Origin: Streptomonospora alba
GTDB lineage: Bacteria > Actinomycetota > Actinomycetes > Streptosporangiales > Streptosporangiaceae
DNA: 64,000 nt
Direction: 5' to 3'
NCBI RefSeq assembly: GCF_000826685.1
Contig: NZ_JROO01000001.1
Location: 62,001 to 126,000, forward strand
The notes beneath the pieces are model-generated. The model ran no database searches. It was not told the origin of the DNA and saw only the letters and a list, made by a program, of their open reading frames with translations. Of the stretch, positions 24,573 to 35,287 are shown one piece after another; within the stretch, counting starts at the first letter, position 1; every line of letters starts with the position of its first letter. A program made the position numbers and the translations under genes.

Positions 24573-26783
24573 ATGAGTTTTCCCCGGCAACAGGCCCGCA
24601 CGCGTCGGTTCACCCTCGGCGTGCCGCGCGCCTTCCAGATCTCCCCGGACGGCAGGCGCGTGGCGTTCCTGCGCGGCAGGGACGGCGAGGACACCGCTAC
24701 GTGCCTGTGGATACGCGACGTGGACAGCGCGCAGGAGCGCGTCGTGGCGGACCCCCGCACCGTCGGAACCGACGGCGAGGACCTGCCCGCCGAGGAGCGC
24801 GCCCGGCGCGAGCGGCTGCGTGAGACCGGCGGCGGCATCGTCTCCTACACGGTCGACAGCCGGTTCGCGCGTGCCGCCTTCACACTGTCGGGGCGGCTGT
24901 ACACGGTCGGGTTGGACACGGGCGTGCCGCGCGAGGTCGCCGAGGCGGTCACGCCCGTGGTCGATCCCGCGATCTCGCCGCAGGGCGGCGCTGTGGCCTA
25001 CGTGAGCGGCGGTGCGCTGCACGTTGTCGACCTCGGCGGGGGCGGCGACCGCGTGCTGGCCGAACCGGACGGCGACGACGTCGCCTGGGGGCTGGCGGAG
25101 TTCATCGCCGCCGAGGAGATGAACCGCTTTCGCGGGCTGTGGTGGGCGCCCGACGGCTCGGCGCTGCTGGCGGCGCGCGTGGACGGTTCGCCTGTCACCC
25201 GGTGGACCATCAGCGACCCCGCTAATCCCGACGCCGCCGCGCAGCCCGTGGCCTATCCTGCCGCAGGCACACCCAACGCCGACGTGCGGCTGGCGGTGCT
25301 GGACCTGGACGGGGGCGGAGCGGCCGAGCCGCGCTGGATCGAGTGGGACCGCGCGGAACTGCCCTACCTGGCACGCGCGGGCTGGACCGAGCGCGGCGGC
25401 CCGGCGCGGGGCGGTTCCGGCTCCGCCGAGGCCTCCGGGGCACCCGAGGTCGTGTTCACCGCCCAAAGCCGCGACCAGCGCACACTCGCGCTGCTGCGCG
25501 CCGATGCGCGCACCGGGCGGGCGCAGCGGGTGCACACCGAGACCGACCCCACGTGGGTCGAGATCATGCCGGGGGTCCCTGCTTTCACCGGGAGCGGCGA
25601 GACGGTGTGGATCGGGGGCGGCGATCAAAACGCGGGCCGTGTGCTGCTGGTGGGCGGCCGCGAGGCGGGCCCGCCGGACGGCTGCTACCTGCGGTCGGTC
25701 GCCGACGTCGACGGCGACCTGGTGCTCTACTCGGCCTCGCCGGCCGGGGCGCCCGGCGAGGTCGGCCTGTGGCTGCTCGACACGCGCAGCGGCTCGACCG
25801 CGCCCGTCGACGTGCCCGATGCGGCCGAGGGCGGCGTGGTCGCGGGCCGGATGCGCGGCGGCACCCTGGTCCTCCAGCGGCGCGACATGGCCGGCGACGG
25901 CGTGCGCACCGAACTGCTCCGTGTCCCCTCTGCCGAGGCCACGGCCGAGGCCGAAGCCGCCGGCCGGATCGAGAGCTTCGCGCAGGTGCCCGACATCCCG
26001 CGTCCCGATGTGCGCTTCTGGTCGGCGGGTGAGCGGGGGATCCCCGCGGCGCTGGTGCTCCCCTCCTGGTACGACCCGGACTCGACGGTACGCCTGCCGG
26101 TGCTGGTGGACCCCTACGGCGGCCCGCACGCCCAGCGCGTGATGCGCAGCCGCTCGGCCTATCTGACCTCGCAGTGGTTCGCCGACCAGGGGTTCGCGGT
26201 GCTGATCGCCGACGGGCGCGGCACCCCCGGCGTCGGCGTCGGGTGGGAGCAGGCGGTCCACGGCGACTTGGCGACCCCGGTGCTGGATGACCAGGTGGCC
26301 GCGCTGCACGACGCGGCGGCACGCTTCGGCTGCCTGGACCTGGACCGGGTGGCGATCCGCGGCTGGTCCTTCGGCGGCTATCTGGCGGCCCTGGCCGTGC
26401 TGCGCCGCCCCGAGGTCTTCCACGCGGCGGTGGCGGGCGCGCCGGTCACCGACTGGCACCTGTACGACACCCACTACACCGAGCGCTATCTGGGCACGCC
26501 GCAGCAGCGGCCCGACGCCTATACCCGCTCCTCGGCGCTGGAGGGCTGGGCCGACCCCCACCGCCCGCTGATGCTCATCCACGGCCTGGCCGACGACAAC
26601 GTCGTCTTCGCCCACACCCAGCGGCTGTCCTCGCGGCTGCTGGCGGCGGGACGCGCCCACACCGTGCTGCCGCTGTCGGGCATCACGCACATGGCCTCCG
26701 AGGAGACGACAGCGGAGAACCTGCTGCTGCTCCAGGTGGAGTTCCTGCACCGATCGCTGGGTCCGCGTCGGGCAGGCGGGTGA
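24573..26783 (+). CDS. S9-family prolyl oligopeptidase / dipeptidyl peptidase IV-like
   Basis: 736 residues. The N-terminal two thirds form a beta-propeller with the DPP-IV Glu motif in [19 protein letters not shown]. The C-terminal alpha/beta-hydrolase domain has nucleophile GWSFGGYLA (Ser), Asp in [12 protein letters not shown] and His in GITHMASEE. It cleaves Xaa-Pro type dipeptides from peptide N-termini. There is no signal peptide, so it is probably cytosolic. It begins at ATG 24573, six nt after a -10-like CACAAT, and ends 6 nt before a strong terminator. Monocistronic. Confidence 0.92.
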   Translation: MSFPRQQARTRRFTLGVPRAFQISPDGRRVAFLRGRDGEDTATCLWIRDVDSAQERVVADPRTVGTDGEDLPAEERARRERLRETGGGIVSYTVDSRFARAAFTLSGRLYTVGLDTGVPREVAEAVTPVVDPAISPQGGAVAYVSGGALHVVDLGGGGDRVLAEPDGDDVAWGLAEFIAAEEMNRFRGLWWAPDGSALLAARVDGSPVTRWTISDPANPDAAAQPVAYPAAGTPNADVRLAVLDLDGGGAAEPRWIEWDRAELPYLARAGWTERGGPARGGSGSAEASGAPEVVFTAQSRDQRTLALLRADARTGRAQRVHTETDPTWVEIMPGVPAFTGSGETVWIGGGDQNAGRVLLVGGREAGPPDGCYLRSVADVDGDLVLYSASPAGAPGEVGLWLLDTRSGSTAPVDVPDAAEGGVVAGRMRGGTLVLQRRDMAGDGVRTELLRVPSAEATAEAEAAGRIESFAQVPDIPRPDVRFWSAGERGIPAALVLPSWYDPDSTVRLPVLVDPYGGPHAQRVMRSRSAYLTSQWFADQGFAVLIADGRGTPGVGVGWEQAVHGDLATPVLDDQVAALHDAAARFGCLDLDRVAIRGWSFGGYLAALAVLRRPEVFHAAVAGAPVTDWHLYDTHYTERYLGTPQQRPDAYTRSSALEGWADPHRPLMLIHGLADDNVVFAHTQRLSSRLLAAGRAHTVLPLSGITHMASEETTAENLLLLQVEFLHRSLGPRRAGG

Positions 26784-26788
26784 GGGCC

Positions 26789-26814
26789 GGCTCCCGCCCA
26801 CCGGGGCGGGAGCC
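26789..26814 (+). terminator. 11-bp terminator hairpin after the S9 peptidase
   Basis: 26789-26799 pairs perfectly with 26804-26814 around loop ACCG, starting 6 nt after the stop codon. Confidence 0.75.
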
Positions 26815-27070
26815 CCTCCACGGTGCCCCGGGCCGCCACACAGGAGGCCGACGTCGCGCGGGTCCACGTTGGGTTGACATGAGATCGTGGCCGAATCCGG
26901 CCAATTGTCCGGCTGGTGGCGACGGTGGGTGATCAGCCCCCGCAGGACCCCGTGAGCACGGGGTTCCGCGGCAGGAACGTGCTTCCGACTCCTTCGCGGG
27001 GCGTGTGCGACACGGCTTGCCTCCTCTGAAGGGCCTTGATCGCGACATCGGGTGATGGCGACGTCTTCGA
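26815..27070. other. Intergenic stretch without a convincing gene
   Basis: This stretch belongs to a roughly 470-bp space between the S9 peptidase and the small secreted-protein gene. The open frames have Arg-rich shadow composition. Short inverted repeats are visible, for example GACCCCGTGAGCACGGGGTTCC around 26945-26966, suggesting a structured untranslated region. I looked for c-di-AMP riboswitch core motifs and did not find them. Confidence 0.4.
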
Positions 27071-27106
27071 TGTGATCTGTCGCACATGCCGCCCATGACC
27101 TATGGT
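27071..27106 (+). promoter_or_regulatory. Crp-like site and -10 upstream of the small secreted protein
   Basis: TGTGA-N6-GCACA at 27071-27086 differs at one position from the Crp consensus TGTGA-N6-TCACA, and TATGGT at 27101-27106 would be the -10. The site would be centred near -35, and a roughly 140-nt leader would precede the GTG at 27254. Confidence 0.35.
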
Positions 27107-27253
27107 TTCCCAGCGCTCACCGAAGGCCGGTGAGCGGGTGCGGCGGTCCTGTGTCCCTCTCCTTTGCGTGCGGCCGCCGCCCGTCGGCGGGCCCCGCTGA
27201 GCCCCCCGCTCTTCGTCGGGGCCCGCCTCTCCCGCGAGCCCGAAAGAGCAGAA

Positions 27254-27643
27254 GTGCGCCAATCCCCCTGCATCTGGGCGCTCGGCGCCGCCGTCGCAAT
27301 CGGACTGGTCGTCGCCGGTGCAGCGTCCACCACCGAGAACGCAGCCGTGCCCCAGGACATCGCCCTGAGCTCCGCAGGAGGCGCCACCTCGGCGACCGCG
27401 GCGCCTCCGACCGGCTCCGACCGGGCCGAACCCCCCGGCCCCGCATCGGCACCCGAGCAGAGTCCGCACGCGGCTCCCCTGCGCGCCCGCGTCGCCGACG
27501 CCTTCGCCGAGTACCGCCCCAGCGCCGGCATCCGAGGTCTGACGGTCGTCGTGGCCGCGGGAGAGCGAACCTCCTCAGAACGTCACAACCCCCGTCGTCT
27601 CGGCGATCCGGACGCCGCCGGGGTTCGGCTCGGCTCTCCTTAG
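27254..27643 (+). CDS. Small putative secreted protein
   Basis: 129 residues, unrecognised. GTG at 27254 follows GAAAGAG at 5 nt. The start MRQSPCIWALGAAVAIGLVV is a plausible signal peptide, followed by Ala/Pro/Ser-rich sequence and a C-terminal part (RARVADAFAEYRPSAG, then LTVVVAAGERTS) that becomes Arg-rich near the end. Protein-like codon use weakens in the last 30 residues, so it may be truncated or frameshifted. The long leader with a Crp-like site recalls wall-hydrolase genes such as rpf, but no such domain is seen. Could be spurious. Confidence 0.4.
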   Translation: MRQSPCIWALGAAVAIGLVVAGAASTTENAAVPQDIALSSAGGATSATAAPPTGSDRAEPPGPASAPEQSPHAAPLRARVADAFAEYRPSAGIRGLTVVVAAGERTSSERHNPRRLGDPDAAGVRLGSP

Positions 27644-27951
27644 CGGCTAAGCTGCCGCTGAAGCTCGTCGGTATGCGACGAAGGCCGGAAACGGCCCGAA
27701 TTGTCGCGGACGCACCACGCAGAGCACCGGTCCGATGCTCCTGCGGCGTGCCCCTCCGATCCAGCGGCTTCACGAGCGCTCCGGCGCCGACAGGGGCGCC
27801 GGGGTCTCGCGCATCGCAACGCCCGGGTGCGCGAGGCCGGCCGGCGTATCCCGTCCGCATCCATTCCCCGAATGCGCCGGCCGGCTCCCCCCGGGTCGTA
27901 CGGGCCCGCCCCGCACCGCCGCACTCCGGACGCGGTGCGGCGGGCCGTTCC
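27644..27951. other. Intergenic region, nothing convincing
   Basis: About 300 bp between the small secreted-protein frame and the DUF3054 gene. Open frames on both strands are Arg/Pro-rich shadows. Apart from the -10 box at its right edge I see no structured signal. Confidence 0.4.
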
Positions 27952-27957
27952 TAGACT
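27952..27957 (+). promoter_or_regulatory. Leaderless -10 box of the DUF3054 gene
   Basis: TAGACT, exactly 6 nt before the ATG at 27964; no ribosome site. Confidence 0.5.
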
Positions 27958-27963
27958 GTGGCC

Positions 27964-28344
27964 ATGCGCCTCGTCCTGCCGGCCTTCCTCCTCGACGCCG
28001 CCTTCGTGCTCGCCTTCGTGGTGATCGGACGCATCAACCACGCGGAGGGGCTTACGCCGTCCGGGGTGGCGCTCACCCTCTGGCCCTTCGCCGCGGCGCT
28101 CGTCGCGGGATGGCTGGCGACACTGCCGTGGCGGCCGTGGCGCGCTCCGAAGACACTGCTGACGACCGGCTGGATCGTGTGGGCGGTCACGGTCGGCGGA
28201 GGGACGCAGCTGCGCGACCTCGCGGGCGAAGGCGCCCCGCTCTCGTTCTCCCTGGTGACCGCGGCCTTCCTGGGCGTCACACTGCTGGGCTGGCGCGGTC
28301 TCGCGATGCTGGCCGGAAGGCGCCGGCGCGCCGCGGCCGAGTAA
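27964..28344 (+). CDS. DUF3054 four-helix membrane protein
   Basis: 126 residues, almost entirely four hydrophobic helices: FLLDAAFVLAFVVIGRINHA, WPFAAALVAGWLATLPW, TLLTTGWIVWAVTVGGGTQL and FSLVTAAFLGVTLLGWRGLA, ending in a basic tail. The DAAFVLAFVVIGR and GRINH elements match DUF3054, a common actinobacterial family without assigned function. I start at ATG 27964 because TAGACT-N6 precedes it; GTG 27958 is the alternative. It stands alone. Confidence 0.8.
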   Translation: MRLVLPAFLLDAAFVLAFVVIGRINHAEGLTPSGVALTLWPFAAALVAGWLATLPWRPWRAPKTLLTTGWIVWAVTVGGGTQLRDLAGEGAPLSFSLVTAAFLGVTLLGWRGLAMLAGRRRRAAAE

Positions 28345-28636
28345 GGGCGTCCGCCCCCGGCGAACCGCCTTCCGTGAGCCCGAAGGACGAGTCCGGTGGG
28401 CGAACACGCATCCGCCCCGGTCCGCGCCCGACGACGCGCCGATCATCCCGCACGGCGTCGATCCGTCATCGGGAACTCGCCCCAGCGGTTGCACGTTCAG
28501 CTTAGACTCAGGGTATACACAGGTTTCTCCCAGGTTTTGCCTTCGGCCTCCGCGAGTCCGCACGTGGTCCCGGACCGAGGGCGGCTCCGCCCCCTGACGC
28601 GAGAACCTGGCCAATCGACGAGCGGGAAAGGTGACG

Positions 28637-29380
28637 ATGCCTAAGTCGGCCGGCGCCATCAACAAGTACGGACAACTGGACGAGTACACACCCGAGGACA
28701 TCGCTGCCGGTGCGCACCGCAAGCGGGTGGGCGCCTACTGGGACGAGATCGGGCAGCTCCAGTTCGACTTCCTGGTCAAGCAGGGCCTGACGCCCGAGTC
28801 CAAGCTCCTCGACGTGGGCTGCGGCTCGCTGCGCGGCGGGATCCACTTCATCCGGTACCTGGAGCAGGGCAACTACTACGGCATCGACGTCGACCCGGCG
28901 CTGGTGAAGGCCGGGCTGGAGTACGAACTGCCCGCCGTGGGGCTCAGCGACCGCCTGCCCGAGGAGAACCTGCGCGTCACCACGCGGTTCAACGCCGACT
29001 TCGGAGTGAAGTTCGACTTCGCCCTCGCGCAGTCGGTCTTCACGCACCTGCCGCTGAACCACATCCGGCTGTGCCTGTTCCGCGTGGCCAAGGTGATGCC
29101 GCCCGGCGGGCGGTTCTTCGCCACCTACTTCGAGGCCCCCGCGGACGAGCCCTTCGACAGGCCGTTCAAGAAGCGCTACCCGGAGCAGGACCCCTATCAG
29201 TACCGCCCCTACGAGATGGAATGGGCGGCCAACGTGGCCGGATGGAAGTTTCGCAACATCGGCGACTGGGGCCACCCCCGCGGCCAGCGGATGGCCGAGT
29301 ACCGCAGGGTCGCCTCCCCCCGTTCCACCGTTCAGCGCGTGCGCCGCAAGGCCAAGCGCATGGTGCGCGGAAACCGGTAG
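28637..29380 (+). CDS. Class I SAM-dependent methyltransferase
   Basis: 247 residues. The SAM motif is KLLDVGCGSLRGGIHF, followed by YYGIDVDPALVKAG and the acidic FDFALAQSVFTHLP, then VMPPGGRFFATYFEAP; a standard Rossmann methyltransferase. The substrate cannot be told from sequence; similar enzymes occur in glycan and lipid modification. The C-terminus is strongly basic (RRKAKRMVRGNR). ATG at 28637 has AAAGG 5 nt upstream; a GTG two codons earlier overlaps that site. It is flanked by unrelated genes, so no pathway context. Confidence 0.82.
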   Translation: MPKSAGAINKYGQLDEYTPEDIAAGAHRKRVGAYWDEIGQLQFDFLVKQGLTPESKLLDVGCGSLRGGIHFIRYLEQGNYYGIDVDPALVKAGLEYELPAVGLSDRLPEENLRVTTRFNADFGVKFDFALAQSVFTHLPLNHIRLCLFRVAKVMPPGGRFFATYFEAPADEPFDRPFKKRYPEQDPYQYRPYEMEWAANVAGWKFRNIGDWGHPRGQRMAEYRRVASPRSTVQRVRRKAKRMVRGNR

Positions 29381-29550
29381 CGCGCCTGAGGGCTCCGGTC
29401 CCCGCCGGGTGCCGCCGGGGGACCGCCGCGGCCGAGGCCGCGACGCGGCGAAACGGCGGGGAACCGGTACGACGCCCCGTGCGAGCGCCCCGCCCGCACG
29501 GGGCGTTCGCACGGCACGAACCGGTGCGACGGGCCGCCTCCGTGCGCCTC

Positions 29551-29556
29551 TAAGCT
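29551..29556 (+). promoter_or_regulatory. Leaderless -10 box of the TrmH-family gene
   Basis: TAAGCT, exactly 6 nt before the GTG at 29563. A GGGAG also lies in those 6 nt but is too close to act as a ribosome site. Confidence 0.45.
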
Positions 29557-29562
29557 GGGAGC

Positions 29563-30237
29563 GTGACCGATCAGGCCCTTCCCGATTCCGCGACCCCCGA
29601 CTCCGGCGCCGACGGGTTCTCCGAACGCCACGAGGTCGGTGTCGGGCCGTGGCAGGGCCCCTGGCCCGAGGGCGACCACTACGATCCCGAACTGCTGGCC
29701 GAAGGCGACCGGCGCAACGTGGTCGACCGCTACCGGTACTGGCGGCGCGAGGCGATCGTCGCCGACCTGGACGCCGGCCGCCATCCCTTCCACGTGGCCG
29801 TGGAGAACTGGGAGCACGACTTCAACATCGGCTCCGTGGTGCGAACGGCCAACGCCTTCGCCGCGGAGGCCGTGCACGTCGTGGGACGGCGCCGCTGGAA
29901 CCGCCGCGGGGCCATGGTGACCGAGCGCTACCAGCACATGCACCACCACCCCGACAGCGCCGCTCTGGTCGCCTGGGCGCAGGACCGCGGCCTGCCGCTG
30001 ATCGGGATCGACAACCTTCCCGGCGCGGTGCAGCTGGAGACCTATCCCCTGCCGCGTGCGTGCGTACTGGTCTTCGGCCAGGAGGGCCCCGGACTGTCCG
30101 AAGAGGCGCGGGCGGTGTGCGAATCCGTGCTGTCCATCGGCCAGTACGGGTCGACCCGGTCCATCAACGCGGGCGCTGCGGCCGCCGTCGCCATGCACGC
30201 GTGGATCCGCGCGCACGTCTTCGACCAGCGCCCCTGA
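29563..30237 (+). CDS. TrmH/SpoU-family RNA 2'-O-methyltransferase
   Basis: 224 residues with the three SPOUT motifs: NIGSVVRTANAF (motif 1, catalytic Arg), LVFGQEGPGLS (motif 2) and SIGQYGSTRSINAGAAAAV (motif 3), which form the trefoil-knot SAM site. It acts on tRNA or rRNA ribose; the exact nucleotide is not predictable. The first 45 residues are an extra acidic segment. The GTG start is 6 nt after TAAGCT. It converges on the sdhB gene with a hairpin between. Confidence 0.85.
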   Translation: MTDQALPDSATPDSGADGFSERHEVGVGPWQGPWPEGDHYDPELLAEGDRRNVVDRYRYWRREAIVADLDAGRHPFHVAVENWEHDFNIGSVVRTANAFAAEAVHVVGRRRWNRRGAMVTERYQHMHHHPDSAALVAWAQDRGLPLIGIDNLPGAVQLETYPLPRACVLVFGQEGPGLSEEARAVCESVLSIGQYGSTRSINAGAAAAVAMHAWIRAHVFDQRP

Positions 30238-30396
30238 CACCGCGGCGGGGAACTCACCGGAAGCCGCCGCACCGGCTACCGCGGCCGGCCGCGGCGGGCA
30301 GGCGCACAGCGCTTCGCCCTGGACGGCCCCATCGCCGCGACCTCGCCGGAACCCCGCCCCTCGCGTTCTCCCGGAGGGTTCCTCGGGGCCCGCGCA

Positions 30397-30431
30397 CTTC
30401 GGGGCCGCCCCACTGCGGGACGGCCCCGAAG
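30397..30431. terminator. Bidirectional terminator between TrmH-family gene and sdhB
   Basis: CTTCGGGGCCG at 30397-30407 pairs perfectly with 30421-30431; the loop adds CCC/GGG pairs with one bulged A. It lies 25 nt beyond the sdhB stop. Confidence 0.7.
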
Positions 30432-30455
30432 GCGGTCGTTCTCGCGTCCGCGCCG

Positions 30456-31201
30456 CTACTCGGCCGCGCCGCTGGACAACGAGCCCAGCAGGTCGCGGTT
30501 GAGCTGGGAGATGGTGTCCAGCGGGATGCCCTTGGGGCAGACCGCGGCGCACTCGCCGATGTTGGTGCAGCCGCCGAAGTCCTCCTCGTCGTGCTGGTTC
30601 ACCATCTGCACGACGCGGGCCTCCCGCTCGGGCTGCCCCTGCGGGAGCATGCCCAGGTGGGTGACCTTCGCCGCGGTGAACAGCATGCCCGAGGCGTTGG
30701 GGCAGGCGGCCACGCACGCGCCGCAGCCGATGCAGGTGGCCGCGTCGAAGGCGCGGTCGGCGTCGGCCTTGGGCACCGGGCTGGCGTGGGCGTCGGGCGC
30801 GGTGCCGGTCGGCGCGCTGATGTAGCCGCCGGCCTGGATGATCCGGTCGAAGGCGCCGCGGTCCACGACCAGGTCCTTGATCACCGGGAACGCCTTGGCC
30901 CTCCACGGCTCCACGGTGATGGTGTCGCCGTCGGAGAAGCTGCGCATGTGCAGCTGGCAGGTCGTGGTGGTCTCGGGGCCGTGGGCCTCGCCGTCGATGA
31001 CCACGCCGCAGGCGCCGCAGATGCCCTCGCGGCAGTCGTGGTCGAAGGCCACCGGCTCCTCGCCCTCGAGGATGAGCCTCTCGTTGAGGACGTCGAGCAT
31101 CTCCAGGAAGGACATGTCCGGCGACACGTCCTCGACCTTGTAGGTGACCATCCGACCCTTGTCGTCGGGGCCCTTCTGGCGCCAAACGCGCAGGGTGATG
31201 T

Positions 31202-31205
<4 letters not shown>
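30456..31205 (-). CDS. sdhB: Succinate dehydrogenase/fumarate reductase iron-sulfur subunit
   Basis: 249 residues. The N-terminal [2Fe-2S] ligands are in [10 protein letters not shown] plus a later Cys (TTTTCQL); the C-terminal domain has [15 protein letters not shown] and [12 protein letters not shown] for the [4Fe-4S] and [3Fe-4S] centres. It relays electrons from SdhA flavin to the membrane heme/quinone subunit. The GTG at 31205 overlaps the sdhA stop (GTGA); the same frame stays open to 31589, but that part is antisense-like shadow. Last gene of the sdhC-sdhA-sdhB operon of the cytochrome b558 type. Confidence 0.93.
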
Positions 31206-33142
<1,937 letters not shown>

Positions 33143-33844
33143 TTATTCCACCAGCCCGAAAGTCACAGAGAGCGGCGTGAGCAGGAAGCCGATCGTCAGG
33201 GCCGCCGCGATCACGGTCGCGATGATGTTCAGCGAGCGCTGCCGGCTCTGCCGATTGATCCCCAACGTGGCCAGTGCGCTCCAGATGCCGTGCCGCAGGT
33301 GGAAGCCCACGGCGATGACAGCGGCGACGTAGAAGAGGGTGACGTACCAGAACTCCGGCTGGAAGCCGGCGACCATCCGCTCGTAGGGGCTCTCGGAGCG
33401 CCCGCCGGGGTGGATGGTGTTGGTCGTCAGATGCAGCACGTGGAACACCGTGAACAGCGCGATCATGATCCCGCCGTAGCGCATGGTGTAGGAGGAGTAG
33501 CTCCGCTGCACGCGCTTGGTCACCTGGTAGCGCACCGGGCGCGCACGGCCGGCCCGCCGCCACAGCGCGACCGCCGCGTAGGTGTGGATGAGGACGCTCG
33601 CCAGCAGCACTACGCGCATGATCCACAGGAAGCCCCCGTGGGGCAGCATGGGCTCGCCCAGCTCGCGCAGGTGATGGGAGTAGGTGTCGAAGGCCTCCTG
33701 GCCCGCGAACGCGTTCAAGTTGCCGTACATGTGGGCGATCAGGAAGAGCACGAGGATCACGCCGGTGACCGCCATCGCGGACTTGAGGGCCACCGTGGAG
33801 CCGAGTGCCTCCGATCGCTGTCTGGTCAGGGTACTGTTCGCCAC
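33143..33844 (-). CDS. sdhC: Succinate dehydrogenase cytochrome b558 subunit
   Basis: 233 residues with five transmembrane helices (for example MAVTGVILVLFLIAHMYGNL, FLWIMRVVLLASVLIHTYAA, IMIALFTVFHVLHLT, VTLFYVAAVIAVGFHLRHG). Conserved His residues in AHMYGN, IHTYA, FHVLH and FHLRHG fit di-heme b ligands of the fused single-subunit anchor. It passes electrons from SdhB to menaquinone. The start GTG lies 8 nt after TAAAGT. It diverges from the LysR gene across 79 bp. Confidence 0.9.
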   Translation of the reverse strand: MANSTLTRQRSEALGSTVALKSAMAVTGVILVLFLIAHMYGNLNAFAGQEAFDTYSHHLRELGEPMLPHGGFLWIMRVVLLASVLIHTYAAVALWRRAGRARPVRYQVTKRVQRSYSSYTMRYGGIMIALFTVFHVLHLTTNTIHPGGRSESPYERMVAGFQPEFWYVTLFYVAAVIAVGFHLRHGIWSALATLGINRQSRQRSLNIIATVIAAALTIGFLLTPLSVTFGLVE

Positions 33845-33853
33845 AGCTCGTCA

Positions 33854-33890
33854 CTTTAAGTCTTGATAAAGAAGAACGTCTAAGTCATGA
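33854..33890. promoter_or_regulatory. Candidate LysR operator in the sdhC-lysR divergent region
   Basis: Direct repeats TAAGTCTTGA (33857-33866) and TAAGTCATGA (33881-33890) are 24 bp apart, and CTTTA-N8-TAAAG (33854-33871) forms a dyad over the first. All of this fits inside the 79-bp divergent gap. Confidence 0.45.
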
Positions 33891-33911
33891 GGATGCTGGT
33901 GACGATAGCCC

Positions 33912-33917
33912 TAGGCT
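33912..33917 (+). promoter_or_regulatory. Leaderless -10 box of the LysR gene
   Basis: TAGGCT, exactly 6 nt before ATG 33924; the alternative ATG at 33918 would directly abut it. Confidence 0.5.
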
Positions 33918-33923
33918 ATGGTC

Positions 33924-34868
33924 ATGCAGTTTCAGCAGCTGGAGTACTTCCTCGCGGTGGCCGAGACACGCCATTTCACCCGCGCAGCCGAGGTTTCACA
34001 CGTCGCCCAGCCGAGTCTGAGCCGACAGATCAGGAACCTGGAGGAGGAGCTCGGCGCGTCGCTGTTCAGCCGTGCCCGGGGAAATATCACACTCACACCC
34101 GCCGGTGAGGCCCTGCTGCCGCTGGCCCAGCGGATCGTCGCCGACATGGAGACGGCGCGCCACGAGGTGCAGGAGCTGGCCGGGATGCGGCGGGGGCGGC
34201 TGCGGCTGGGCGCCACGCCGTCGCTGTGCGCGGGGCTGCTCGCCGAGGCGCTGGCGGGCTTCCACGACCGTTTCCCCGGCGTCGGGCTGCAGGTCGAGGA
34301 GAGCGGCTCGCGCGACCTCATCCGCGCACTCGGCCACGGCGAACTGGACCTCGCGCTGATCATCCTGCCCCTGCAGAGCAGCGACCCGGCCTTCGTGACC
34401 ACGCCGATTCTGCGGGAGAACCTGGTGGTGGTGCACGCGGCGGACGCGCCGCCGCCGACGCAGCGCGCGTCGATGCGCATCACCGATCTGCGCGACAGGC
34501 CGCTGGTGATGTTCCGGCACGGCTACGATGTGCGCGAGGCGACCCTGCACGCCTGCCGTGCCGCAGGCTTCGAGCCGCGGCTGGCCGTGGAGGGCGGCGA
34601 GATGGACGCGGTGCTGCGCTTCGTCGAAGCCGGCCTGGGCATCGCGGTGGTGCCCAGCATGGTGCTGAAGAACCGGCCCGGACTCCGCGGCACCCCGCTG
34701 GCCCAGCCGCGGCTGCTGCGCACGATCGCGCTGGCTCATCGCAAGGACGTCGACCCCACCCACACGGCGCGGGCCTTCCGGCGCCACCTCATGGCCTACC
34801 TGACCCACCTCACGCGCGACGACCTGGGCGAGGACCTGGAGGTCATCGCCTCGCTGCACGACCACTGA
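33924..34868 (+). CDS. LysR-family transcriptional regulator
   Basis: 314 residues. The N-terminal winged helix-turn-helix (FTRAAEVSHVAQPSLSRQIR) is followed by a linker helix and a periplasmic-binding-like effector domain (LRLGATPSLCAGLLAEAL onward). Its divergent position to sdhCAB, and the second sdh operon downstream, make these the likely targets; the effector may be a TCA-cycle acid (inference). ATG 33924 is preferred over 33918 from the -10 box spacing. No ribosome site is present, consistent with a leaderless mRNA. Confidence 0.9.
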   Translation: MQFQQLEYFLAVAETRHFTRAAEVSHVAQPSLSRQIRNLEEELGASLFSRARGNITLTPAGEALLPLAQRIVADMETARHEVQELAGMRRGRLRLGATPSLCAGLLAEALAGFHDRFPGVGLQVEESGSRDLIRALGHGELDLALIILPLQSSDPAFVTTPILRENLVVVHAADAPPPTQRASMRITDLRDRPLVMFRHGYDVREATLHACRAAGFEPRLAVEGGEMDAVLRFVEAGLGIAVVPSMVLKNRPGLRGTPLAQPRLLRTIALAHRKDVDPTHTARAFRRHLMAYLTHLTRDDLGEDLEVIASLHDH

Positions 34869-34969
34869 GGCAGCCGCGAGGCGAGAGCCGACCGGCGCGC
34901 CGCCGCGGACGCGGTGGGGCTTAGGGGCGGGGCGGATCCGGCGCCACTGCGCCGCACGGGCCGACCCAT

Positions 34970-35180
34970 TCGATAAATTGTTTTCATGAAGGCTCGACTT
35001 ACTTTCACATAGCGGTCATAAGCCTACATTTTTCGCGAATCAAACATAAACCTTAAAAGCCCGCATTCGCCCACATTCCACTGCAAACACGCGGTCGCCG
35101 CACCGGTGCAGTGGCATTTTTCACATGCAATTCGCGCAATTTCCGAGCTGAATTCGTGATCCCTGCGGCCTAACGTGGCA
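34970..35180 (+). promoter_or_regulatory. AT-rich regulatory region before the second sdh operon
   Basis: Within a 419-bp gap without genes, about 200 bp are strikingly A+T-rich compared with everything around. It contains two copies of TTTCACAT (35003-35010 and 35119-35126) and a hairpin (listed separately). It presumably holds the promoter and operators of the operon starting at 35288. The rest of the gap (34869-34969 and 35181-35287) shows nothing notable. Confidence 0.5.
35078..35125 (+). promoter_or_regulatory. Terminator/attenuator-like hairpin in the sdh leader
   Basis: CCACTGCA (35078-35085) pairs perfectly with TGCAGTGG (35107-35114), extended by partial pairing outside, and is followed by CATTTTTC. 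A second palindrome, GCACCGGTGC (35100-35109), overlaps the right arm and could compete. It is about 170 nt before the membrane-anchor gene and 210 nt after the LysR gene, so it could be the LysR terminator or a leader attenuator. Confidence 0.4.
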
Positions 35181-35287
35181 ACCCAAACCCGTCCGCACTG
35201 CCTGATCAGACGGCTGCGGGATCGGCCCGCGCGCCCCGCGCTCCGCCATCGCTGGGGCCGCCCGCGCCAAGATGGAGACGCAGCGAA

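Noticed and set aside
26860-27250. Possible c-di-AMP (ydaO-type) riboswitch before a secreted-protein gene
   Set aside because: The expected conserved core segments were not found on either strand; only short hairpins and a Crp-like site are visible.
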